Assembly: GCF_002811985.1 (NCBI RefSeq)
Contig: NZ_NPDU01000066.1
Span: forward strand, 1-24,412
Origin: Leptospira adleri
GTDB lineage: Bacteria; Spirochaetota; Leptospiria; Leptospirales; Leptospiraceae
Direction of reading: 5' to 3'
DNA: 24,412 nucleotides
Shown: positions 9,873 through 17,913 of the stretch, one piece after another
How the letters are laid out: each line of letters starts with the position of its first letter
Position numbering within the stretch: position 1 is the stretch's first letter
Made by a program: the position numbers and the translations under genes
Notes under the pieces: generated by a model
What the model saw: the letters and a program-made list of their open reading frames with translations, nothing else
Told to the model about the DNA's origin: nothing
Database searches by the model: none

Positions 9873-9909
9873 AACCCCGAAATCCTTAAATGGATTTCGG
9901 GGTTTTTTT
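9873..9909 (+). terminator. strong intrinsic terminator after ccr
   Basis: AACCCCGAAATCC (9873-9885) pairs perfectly with GGATTTCGGGGTT (9892-9904) across a 6-nt loop TTAAAT and is followed by a T run to 9909. It starts 25 bp after the ccr stop. Confidence 0.95.
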
Positions 9910-10192
9910 ATTTTTTGGAAAGAATCTAGTAATGAGGAATTGCTCCCGGGCGAACTGTTAGTACAATAAATGTCCAATTATGATGTCCACCTGACAGCCG
10001 ATTGGTCCCGATTTCTTCCGAAAGTAAAAATAGAATCCTTTACATACGAATAAGAACCGAGAGTTCCATCATTGGTTATAAACCAAAATAGCGAATATTA
10101 AATAATAAGAATAATTACCGTTTGACTCTTCGCCTTGATGTCGTTTTAATATTTTTTCGAATCTTGTACTTTTTAAAATCCAAAAAGGAGTC
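9910..10192. other. intergenic region between ccr terminator and phosphatase gene
   Basis: No ORF of note. It becomes AT-rich toward its right end and contains the promoter at 10122-10150. The ribosome binding site AAGGAG ends at 10190. It lies 2 nt before the ATG at 10193 and 5 nt before an in-frame GTG at 10196. Confidence 0.6.
10122..10150 (+). promoter_or_regulatory. sigma70-type promoter of the phosphatase gene
   Basis: TTGACT (10122-10127) and TTTAAT (10145-10150) are separated by exactly 17 bp, each differing from consensus at one base. Transcription would start near 10157, giving a leader of about 36 nt before the ATG. Confidence 0.7.
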
Positions 10193-13066
10193 ATGGTGGA
10201 TAACATTTTCAGACTTAACTACTATTCGATAGGCTATGTTTCAGCGACGATGTTTTCAGCGTTTCTCCTAGTTTACCTTTTGTCATTGCGAAACAAATCA
10301 AAGCAAACGTGGTTATTGATCGGATTTTTCTTTTGTACTTTCATTTTTAATTTCGGATTTCTTTTAAGAGCGTCCGTTTTCAGTGAAGGGATCGCGAAAC
10401 CGGCCTGCTTTTTGATCGCGCTCTATACTTGTTTTTCCAATCTGCTCTTGTCATCCTTCGTATATTCCTTTCCACGAGATCGGACGGAAAAGGAGTCTCG
10501 CATTGTATTTTTAGTTCTCGCCATCGCAGGATCCATCGGATACGCATATTACATATCGGAAAATATCGATTCTCCGATTGTCTATAACTTCGACACTCAA
10601 CTTTACGAATTTCAAAGCCCGCAATCGACTGCTCCCATGGGAATACTTCATTTTCTTACGTTCTTGTGGATTTTGACGGTGATCGTGCGCAAAGCGATTC
10701 GTGAGGAATTAGAATTTAGAATCAAGGAAAAAATAGAAACGAAAGGTCTCCTTCGTTTGCACAGTCCGAATGCGAATATTCTACGCGCTTTCGGACAAGC
10801 CATTTTGGTTCATACTATCTTTTCCTCCATATATGTTCTTTACGCGACTAAGAAAATTCCGTTCGCCTACTTTCAGTTACTACTGACCACCGCGGCTAGT
10901 CTGCAGCTTTTTATCTATACCATAGCTTACTTAAACAACTCTCCTCAACCTTCGACCTTTATGATGAAACTTGTAGGAGTGACTTTGGTTTCGACTCTTA
11001 CAATCCTAAGCGCCGTATCTAAAATTAGCCTTCAAATCAACGAATCCTTTTTTGACGAAATCCGTCGTCTTGAAACAAAACAACTCGTAAAAAGAATCGA
11101 TCAACTGAACGAAAATGAAATCCCTCCAAATCTTCTGTATATCGCCTCATTCCCGCGCACTCAAGGTTTATTTTTGCATAACTTCAACATCGAATATAAA
11201 AAACCCTTATCGATCAATGAAAACATCCTCTTTCAAAGTGAAATGGAGGAGTTGGTACGCTATATAGATCAAGTCGACTCAAACAATTTCTCCGAAACCG
11301 ACCTTTATCGGAGTTATTACCATTTCGACGAATCATCTCCGCAATTTTCTAAACGTCTGTATCGCGTACTTGAAACAAAAAACGAAGAAAGAATATTATT
11401 AATCCGTTATGTATTTAAATACGGAGATCGAATCTACGAAGTAGGATATCCGTTCGAAATATACTTGGCAACGGTCCATTTTATAGCTTTCAAAGTATTG
11501 ATCGCAATTTTAATTTCGACTCTTCTCATTCTCTTGTTATTTCCTCTCTTTCTAAATGGCGGTCTGATCAAACCGCTCATTACCCTTTTGAACGGAGTAA
11601 AAGAAGTCAATCGAGGCAAATATAACGTAAGACTACCGATTCAAGCGGAAGACGAAATTGGATTCTTATCTCGATCCTTCAACAACATGGTGGACTCAAT
11701 TCGCTCCTCGCAGGAAAAGTTAAAAAAATTCGCGGACACTTTAGAGGAAAAGGTGGAAGAAAGAACCAGTGAACTTCAAAAAAGCTTAGATACTGTGCAG
11801 AAATTAAAAACAAAACAGGATTCAGATTATTATCTGACTTCCCTTCTCATCCAGCCCCTTTCCCAGAATAAATCAGACTCGAAGAACGTATTGGTTGAAT
11901 TCTTAACGGAGCAGAAAAAGAAATTCCAGTTCAAACGTTGGTCTTCCGAAATTGGAGGCGATCTTTGTGTTTCGAGCAAAATTACGTTAAGAGGAAGGGA
12001 TTATACCGCGATTCTGAACGGAGATGCGATGGGAAAATCAATGCAAGGCGCGGGAGGCGCTTTAGTACTCGGTTCGGTTTTTAAAGCGATTGTGGAACGT
12101 TCTCGATATTTGGACGTAATGAATCAGTATCCCGAAACTTGGCTGAAAAACGCGTTTATCGAACTCCATAATATTTTTACAAGTTTTGATGGAACGATGA
12201 TGGCTTCTAGTTTTATTTCCTTACTCGAGGACCAATCCGGAGTAATCTACTATATAAACGCGGCCCATCCTCTACCCGTATATTATCGCCAAGGAGTTGC
12301 AACGTTTCTTCCTCATCGATTTCAATATAGAAAACTTGGAATGCACATTAACATAGAAACCGATCTTTTTATCAACCTATTCAAATTAGAAGCAAACGAC
12401 GTTCTTGTAATCGCGTCCGACGGAAGAGACGACATTCTTATCGAAGATGAAAACGGAGAAAACATGAACGACAACGAAGAATTTTTTCTTCAATGTGTCG
12501 AAGCAGGAAACGGAAATTTAAAAAATATCATAGAGCAGATAAAAAATAAAGGAGAAATAATAGACGACATCTCTCTTGTCCGCGTCGAATATAAACTCTT
12601 CAATCCAACCGCCGAAATCAAAAGCGAAGAATTTGCAAGGATCTTCGATCAATCAGTTCAGCACTTTAAGCGAAGGAATTACGAAGAATCTATATCGATT
12701 CTTGAATCCTTCATAAATAGAAATCAAGACTATAAAAGAAATAGGGAAATTTTAAAGCAGCTTACCCTAGCACATTTTCAAACAAAAAACTATGTGAAGG
12801 CTTTAGAAGCCGCGGTTTCATATATGGAAGTAGCGCCGGAAGATTCTGAGGTCCTTTTTATTATGGCGGAATGTCACAGGAATGAAGGAAATCTAAAGCG
12901 GGCAGCGGACCTTGGAGAACGTCTTAGACTCAGATCTCCCAAAGACAAAAGAAATACGATTCTGCTTTCCGAAGTTTACGAAGCGTTAGGCGATCCGAAA
13001 CGAGCCGAATCATTGATCGCCGAAGTGAAATATTTTGAACGTGATGAACGGACTTTCAAAGGATAA
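10193..13066 (+). CDS. multi-domain SpoIIE/PP2C phosphatase with membrane sensor, HAMP and TPR
   Basis: A 957-residue membrane phosphatase. About eight hydrophobic helices occupy residues 12-275, then an extracytoplasmic segment (about 280-428), another helix (about 428-452) and a HAMP domain with LIKPLITLLNGVKEVNRGKY and AEDEIGFLSRSFNNMV. A charged coiled coil runs about 505-545. The PP2C domain (about 570-800) shows EIGGDLC, NGDAMGKSMQGAGG, IASDGRDD and IIDDISLVRVEY, which carry the acidic metal ligands. Two to three TPR-like helix pairs close the protein (about 815-950). It should dephosphorylate a Ser/Thr protein, classically an anti-sigma-antagonist, in response to an external cue. No STAS or anti-sigma gene is adjacent, so the substrate is open. 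The ribosome binding site spacing favours GTG 10196 over ATG 10193; both give the same protein apart from one residue. Confidence 0.85.
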   Translation: MVDNIFRLNYYSIGYVSATMFSAFLLVYLLSLRNKSKQTWLLIGFFFCTFIFNFGFLLRASVFSEGIAKPACFLIALYTCFSNLLLSSFVYSFPRDRTEKESRIVFLVLAIAGSIGYAYYISENIDSPIVYNFDTQLYEFQSPQSTAPMGILHFLTFLWILTVIVRKAIREELEFRIKEKIETKGLLRLHSPNANILRAFGQAILVHTIFSSIYVLYATKKIPFAYFQLLLTTAASLQLFIYTIAYLNNSPQPSTFMMKLVGVTLVSTLTILSAVSKISLQINESFFDEIRRLETKQLVKRIDQLNENEIPPNLLYIASFPRTQGLFLHNFNIEYKKPLSINENILFQSEMEELVRYIDQVDSNNFSETDLYRSYYHFDESSPQFSKRLYRVLETKNEERILLIRYVFKYGDRIYEVGYPFEIYLATVHFIAFKVLIAILISTLLILLLFPLFLNGGLIKPLITLLNGVKEVNRGKYNVRLPIQAEDEIGFLSRSFNNMVDSIRSSQEKLKKFADTLEEKVEERTSELQKSLDTVQKLKTKQDSDYYLTSLLIQPLSQNKSDSKNVLVEFLTEQKKKFQFKRWSSEIGGDLCVSSKITLRGRDYTAILNGDAMGKSMQGAGGALVLGSVFKAIVERSRYLDVMNQYPETWLKNAFIELHNIFTSFDGTMMASSFISLLEDQSGVIYYINAAHPLPVYYRQGVATFLPHRFQYRKLGMHINIETDLFINLFKLEANDVLVIASDGRDDILIEDENGENMNDNEEFFLQCVEAGNGNLKNIIEQIKNKGEIIDDISLVRVEYKLFNPTAEIKSEEFARIFDQSVQHFKRRNYEESISILESFINRNQDYKRNREILKQLTLAHFQTKNYVKALEAAVSYMEVAPEDSEVLFIMAECHRNEGNLKRAADLGERLRLRSPKDKRNTILLSEVYEALGDPKRAESLIAEVKYFERDERTFKG

Positions 13067-13113
13067 AATAACGGGAAGCTCCAAAGTTACCGCCTCCTTT
13101 CCACCCCGCTGAA

Positions 13114-13145
13114 GACTTAAAAAAACCGTTTGCTTTTTTTAAGTC
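13114..13145. repeat. 12-bp perfect inverted repeat, possible terminator
   Basis: GACTTAAAAAAA (13114-13125) pairs with TTTTTTTAAGTC (13134-13145) over an 8-nt loop. It lies 47 bp after the phosphatase stop. The T run is inside the 3' arm rather than after it, so it may be a weak terminator or a DNA-level palindrome upstream of the fusion gene. Confidence 0.5.
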
Positions 13146-13249
13146 CACACTCTAAATTCCTCCACCAAGCGGTTCCTCTAAACTTGCTTCCTTCAAAAAG
13201 ATCGAGTTTCAATCTTAGAGTCGCCGAATCGATTCTTATACGAAAACCA

Positions 13250-15616
13250 ATGCAAATTCCGAAAGCAATTCTTTTGACTCAATGTCTTCAAAACGATTTT
13301 ACTTCTCTTCTTGAAAAATACGATCCGCTTCCGAACGCCCTCCATGTCGGTTACCAAGAGGCAAAACGACTCTTGGGGGAAATGATAGAATACGGTCCGA
13401 TTCATTCTTTGATAGAATGGGCTTATTCCGTAGACCCGAACGATCTCTGGATCGTTCATATTCGGGATTGGCACGACGCTTCCGATTCTTCTCAAAAAGA
13501 TCATCTCAGACAATTCGGATCGCACTGTATCAAAGATACAAAGGGCGCCGAGTTCGTATTCGAATCTTGGCTTCAAGAAGAACAAAAGAAAAGACATCGA
13601 ATCGTCGACGCTTCGGGATTAAACGACTTTGTAAAAACGGATCTTGAGGAAATTCTCAAACCGTTAATAGGACATCCTTTGAAAGTCGGGATTTCCGGGG
13701 TTTGGACCGAAGCCAAAGTTCAATTTCTCGCATACGATATAAAAACGAGATACCCGGAATGGGAAATCGCAATCTGCTCCGCTCTAACGGCTTCTTCTTC
13801 GATCGGAATGCACTTTATCGCATTGGATCAATTGAAGGAAATTTTAGGGATAAAAATTTTTCCGTCGATCGGCGCTTTCACCTCTTTCCTGAGCGGAACG
13901 GTTCCGAATTTAGAAAAGAGAATCACACACTCTAGAATATCGGCGGATCATTTTCGATACGAAGACGATTACAAAGTAAAAGAAACGGACGAAAAATTGC
14001 TTCTTTATCTTTTTAGAGACTGCAAAGAAGTCGAATTTAAATGTTTGGACGGAGGTTTTTCCGGCAATGTCGTATTAAAATCCAAATCCGTGGATCATAT
14101 CGGACACAACCAGGTTCCGTCCGTTATAAAAATCGGTCCTCGCGATCTCATCGCAAGGGAAAGAATTTCCTTTGAAAGGATCGAAGAAGTTTTGGGAAAC
14201 AACGCTCCGTCCATCGTAGATTTCGCCGAATTAGAAGACAGAGGAGCGATTAAATACCGTTATGCGGCGATGCTGGAAGGAAACGTTCGAACGTTCCAGA
14301 AAACATACGAAACTACCGAGAATATCGAAGAACTTAAATCCATTCTTGACACCGTATTTTTAAAACAATTGTCGAAACTCTACGACGCTTCCGTACAGGA
14401 AAAATTAAATCTATTAGAATATTATGATTTTCAATCGAAATACGCGCCCGGCGTCAGAAAAAGGGTCGAGAAGATTTCGGGAAGACCGGCGACGGGAGAA
14501 ACGATCGAAATCGATCCGGGAGTAACGGTTCCGAACGTATGCAAATTTTACGAGGAGGATCTCGTAACTCTTAAAGAATACGCGGCGGTTTCCCATTATA
14601 CTTCATACGTCCACGGAGATCTGAACGGCGCCAATATCATCTTGGACGCACAGAACAACGTCTGGCTGATCGATTTTTTTCACACGCACAAAGGACATAT
14701 TCTCAAAGACTTAATCAAACTCGAAAACGACATCCTCTACATCTTTACTAAAATACAAAATGCGGAGGAATGGCGGGAAGCGATCGAATTAAGCGACGCT
14801 CTCTTAAAAGTAGCCGATCTTGGAGTTTGCCTTCCGTTAAATCCTAAAACGCAGTGGAAACATTCCAAGATAAACAAGGCTTATTCGGTAATAGCGCACC
14901 TCAGATCATATTATCCTTCTCTAATTAAGTTGGATCGCGATCCCTATCAACTGTTTACGGGAGCCCTTCGTTATGCGATGCATACTTTATCTTTCGACGA
15001 GTCCAGCGAGTGGCAAAAAAAATGGGCCCTCTACTCCGGCACCCTTTGTATTACCGGAATCAGGGAATACATCCGAAGATCCAAAACTCTTCGAATCGAT
15101 TTTCTGAAATTCGAATCCGAAAAAGAGGACATATCTCGAATCGGACTTACGATTCTTCCCGGCCGAAAAGATCGGGAAAGAAATCTGAACGAAGACATTC
15201 AAACGATTCGAAGAGAAGGAATCACGCACGTCCTTTGCCTGCTTACGGAGAACGAATTTACCGAATACGGAGTCAAGGATCTAAAAGAAGAATACAAAAA
15301 ACAAGGACTCGACGTCTATTATTGTCCGGTCCTGGATCAAACGGCGCCTTTACTCGAACAAACCATTCCCGCGCTGAAATGGATGGACCAAGCTCTTTCG
15401 AAAAAGGAAAAACTTCTCATTCACTGCGTAGGAGGATTAGGGCGTTCCGGAACGTTAGCCGCCGCTTATACGATTTGGAAAGAAAAAGTCACCGCGAGCG
15501 AGGCCATTTCCATGGTAAGGGAATCCAGAAGCGAAAGAGCGATCGAATCCAAAATCCAGGAAGAATTCTTATCGGACTTTGAAACAGTGGTGTTGAACGA
15601 TAAATCAGTATATTAG
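13250..15616 (+). CDS. isochorismatase-like / APH-like kinase / dual-specificity phosphatase fusion
   Basis: A 788-residue cytoplasmic protein with three domains. Residues about 1-245 have an isochorismatase/nicotinamidase fold (ILLTQCLQNDF, IVHIRDWHD, VGISGVWTEAKVQFLAYD, CSALTASSS). The triad looks lost: the usual Asp is Cys12, the usual Cys is Lys156 and the usual Lys is not found. Residues about 260-600 are an APH/choline-kinase-like domain with Gly loop GGFSGN, Lys294 in SVIKIG, HGDLNGANI (Asp457) and LIDFFH (Asp475). Residues about 635-785 are a dual-specificity phosphatase with ILPGRKDRERN, a candidate general acid in PVLDQTAP and the loop HCVGGLGRSG (Cys726, Arg732). A kinase and phosphatase in one chain suggest a reversible phosphorylation switch, with the first domain as sensor or scaffold (inference). 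ATG 13250 is chosen because the first domain starts there; the upstream TTG at 13130 lies in a hairpin loop. Confidence 0.8.
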   Translation: MQIPKAILLTQCLQNDFTSLLEKYDPLPNALHVGYQEAKRLLGEMIEYGPIHSLIEWAYSVDPNDLWIVHIRDWHDASDSSQKDHLRQFGSHCIKDTKGAEFVFESWLQEEQKKRHRIVDASGLNDFVKTDLEEILKPLIGHPLKVGISGVWTEAKVQFLAYDIKTRYPEWEIAICSALTASSSIGMHFIALDQLKEILGIKIFPSIGAFTSFLSGTVPNLEKRITHSRISADHFRYEDDYKVKETDEKLLLYLFRDCKEVEFKCLDGGFSGNVVLKSKSVDHIGHNQVPSVIKIGPRDLIARERISFERIEEVLGNNAPSIVDFAELEDRGAIKYRYAAMLEGNVRTFQKTYETTENIEELKSILDTVFLKQLSKLYDASVQEKLNLLEYYDFQSKYAPGVRKRVEKISGRPATGETIEIDPGVTVPNVCKFYEEDLVTLKEYAAVSHYTSYVHGDLNGANIILDAQNNVWLIDFFHTHKGHILKDLIKLENDILYIFTKIQNAEEWREAIELSDALLKVADLGVCLPLNPKTQWKHSKINKAYSVIAHLRSYYPSLIKLDRDPYQLFTGALRYAMHTLSFDESSEWQKKWALYSGTLCITGIREYIRRSKTLRIDFLKFESEKEDISRIGLTILPGRKDRERNLNEDIQTIRREGITHVLCLLTENEFTEYGVKDLKEEYKKQGLDVYYCPVLDQTAPLLEQTIPALKWMDQALSKKEKLLIHCVGGLGRSGTLAAAYTIWKEKVTASEAISMVRESRSERAIESKIQEEFLSDFETVVLNDKSVY

Positions 15617-15625
15617 AATAATTGA

Positions 15626-17764
15626 TTATTCTCCCAAGATGGTCACGCCGTGCCAGTTCTCGGGAACGCCGAAACGACAATGGTGCACCGATTTTTCGAG
15701 ATACACTCTCGCGGCCTGGTCCGCTCGATTTTTTTCAAGAATCCTGTTAAAAACGACGCAGGCTTCTTCGAAATGTTTTTCCCTAAACATCAGAACACCG
15801 CGTTCAAACTCCTCCCGCGTATCCATGTAAGAATCGATCAGATTTTCGGAAAGACCGTTGAAAACTTCCAAAACCGTATGGACCGTTTTTTGATCCCGGA
15901 TCTGAATTCGATCCACGACTCGATAGTGATATTTGGACGAATTTGTTAAACGAAATAGAGTGGAATCCGTTATCAACAGCGATGACTCGTAAGTTCTGCT
16001 GAGTTGCCCTATTTTGGTGACGACGTTTACGGAAGAAGAGATAACGGTACTTTCCATTCTTTCCGCTTCTCCGATCGTTCCCAACAAAATCGGTCCCGTG
16101 TGAATTCCGCTTCCGGAACGGACGGGATCCTTACCGTTCGCAATTCTTTCCCGATTGAATTCCCTCAAAATTCTTTGGATCTCGATCGCGCTATCCAATG
16201 CCTTTTCAGGTTCGGGAGGGAATAAGGCTAAAAAAGCCTCGCCGAAATATTTGTCTATAAACCCGTCTCGTTCCCGGATGATCGGACCGACCTTGCCTAA
16301 AAAGGAATTGATGAATTCGAAATTCTCCTTTCCGTTCATTTTTTCCGAAACGTCGGAAAAGGCCCTGATTTCGTTATAAAGAAGACTCATTTCCTCTTCG
16401 ACCGTATCTCCGAGCTTGATCTCAAGAATATCATGTTTATTTAATATTTTCAGAAGTTCTCTCGGAACGAAAAGACCGTAGGAAGAATTCACCTTCCTCA
16501 GACTTTCGGACATGTCCTCCACCGCATCGAACGCCAGCGAATATCTTTTTGCAAGAAGATAGGCTTCCGAAAAGATAAACGCAATCAATCCGAACGGCGC
16601 GAGAATAAACGTAGGAATGATTCTTTTATTATAAAAAATATCCTGACTGTAAGCCAAAAAGAAAAGAAACAATCCGATCAGAATGGAAATGGATCCGGGC
16701 TTTTTCCGGACCAGTGCAAAAATCAAAACGTAAAAACCGTAAGCGAAACATAAAAAAGTAAATACGTAATAATATTCGATCGTTCCGGTAAACAGAACTG
16801 GATCCTGAGAAACTACGACTAAAGAAAAAATCGAAGCTATAAAAACCACGGCATAGTGAATTTCTTTTTTGACTTCGTCCGGAAACAAGGCCCTCAAAAA
16901 CGCGGTCGCGAGAGGGGGAATCAGATAAAAACTGAGATATACGATTCTCATGTGAATCTGATAGTTGATTCCGGGAAAGATTACCTGAATCAGATTCTGA
17001 CTCGTACTGAGTTCCCGGAAACAAAATACGAAACAGATGATTCCGAAATACAAAAGTGCCGCGTCCTTTTTTCTCAGAAAATAAAGCGTAAAGTGATACA
17101 AGGCCATCGCCGCAAGAAAGCCGAATAGAAAAACGTCCATAGTCATTCTTTTCTCTCTCAATCGAATGACCTGATCCTCGTTTCCGAAAATCAATCTTGC
17201 GGTCAACCCGCCTCTGGCGTGATAAAAATTAGAAAGAGGAATTCGAATTTGAAATTCGTTTTTCTGAATTTGAAACGGGATGACCCTTACGTTCCATTCC
17301 GGAATCGAGGAGTCCTGCGTTTTTCCGGGAAAGCCGTGCGATCCGATTTTTTTACCGTCGATCCAAATTTCATAAGCGGTCTCCGCCGTTTCCGCGAGGA
17401 GCGCGAACTTTCTTGGCTCCTGACTCGGAGGTAAAATCACTTTCAAAAAATATGTTGCGATTCCGGTTCCGGGATAATTTTTACCTTCGGGAGTTTGTAT
17501 TCGAGTCCAAGCCTTTGGAACGGGCATCAGTCTATTTTTTTCGGGTTCAACGTCCTGATTTTCGGCAAACTCATTCCAACGAAAGATCCAATCGCCTTGC
17601 ATCGCGACCGGTCCGTATTCTTCAAAATTCCAGGAAGTTAAATCCAAAACTCCGGAAGACGCAGATACTTGAGGTCGATCCGCTTCGCCGAGACACTGGG
17701 TCAAAACGAAAATCAGACCGAGGAAAATCAAAACCTTCTTTTTCTGAAATCTAAATAAACTCAT
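15626..17764 (-). CDS. 7TMR-DISM class III cyclase homologue, degenerate site (paralogue A)
   Basis: A 712-residue membrane protein with a possible lipobox (LTQC, Cys24). A 7TMR-DISM extracellular domain (about 35-180; LDLTSWNFEEYGP, GDWIFRWNEF) is followed by seven helices (about 200-405), a class III cyclase domain (about 440-625) and a TPR-like tail ending ENWHGVTIL. Catalytic residues deviate: the first metal Asp is Glu465 (LLYNEIRAF) and the second is Glu509 (DKYFGEAF). The transition-state Asn580 is kept, and its Arg partner is Lys584 (SVNVVTK). It is a close tandem paralogue of the gene at 17914-20028. It may be a weak cyclase, a pseudo-enzyme or half of a heterodimer. Its stop lies 9 bp from the end of the convergent fusion gene. 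Confidence 0.8.
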   Translation of the reverse strand: MSLFRFQKKKVLIFLGLIFVLTQCLGEADRPQVSASSGVLDLTSWNFEEYGPVAMQGDWIFRWNEFAENQDVEPEKNRLMPVPKAWTRIQTPEGKNYPGTGIATYFLKVILPPSQEPRKFALLAETAETAYEIWIDGKKIGSHGFPGKTQDSSIPEWNVRVIPFQIQKNEFQIRIPLSNFYHARGGLTARLIFGNEDQVIRLREKRMTMDVFLFGFLAAMALYHFTLYFLRKKDAALLYFGIICFVFCFRELSTSQNLIQVIFPGINYQIHMRIVYLSFYLIPPLATAFLRALFPDEVKKEIHYAVVFIASIFSLVVVSQDPVLFTGTIEYYYVFTFLCFAYGFYVLIFALVRKKPGSISILIGLFLFFLAYSQDIFYNKRIIPTFILAPFGLIAFIFSEAYLLAKRYSLAFDAVEDMSESLRKVNSSYGLFVPRELLKILNKHDILEIKLGDTVEEEMSLLYNEIRAFSDVSEKMNGKENFEFINSFLGKVGPIIRERDGFIDKYFGEAFLALFPPEPEKALDSAIEIQRILREFNRERIANGKDPVRSGSGIHTGPILLGTIGEAERMESTVISSSVNVVTKIGQLSRTYESSLLITDSTLFRLTNSSKYHYRVVDRIQIRDQKTVHTVLEVFNGLSENLIDSYMDTREEFERGVLMFREKHFEEACVVFNRILEKNRADQAARVYLEKSVHHCRFGVPENWHGVTILGE

Positions 17765-17913
17765 GGGAGGTTTTCTTTATTTTCTTTCCCACTTACGCCC
17801 TTGGTCAATAAGAATATTGAAAATCGTATTCTTTACTTTCAGTTAAGAAGCAATCCGAAAAAATCGATCCATCGTTTTCAAAAAGATAGATCTTTTGCAT
17901 TACAATTCCGTGA

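Noticed and set aside
13130..13249. Upstream TTG start for the triple fusion
   Set aside because: The TTG lies in the loop of the 13114-13145 inverted repeat, and the added residues match nothing in the isochorismatase family.
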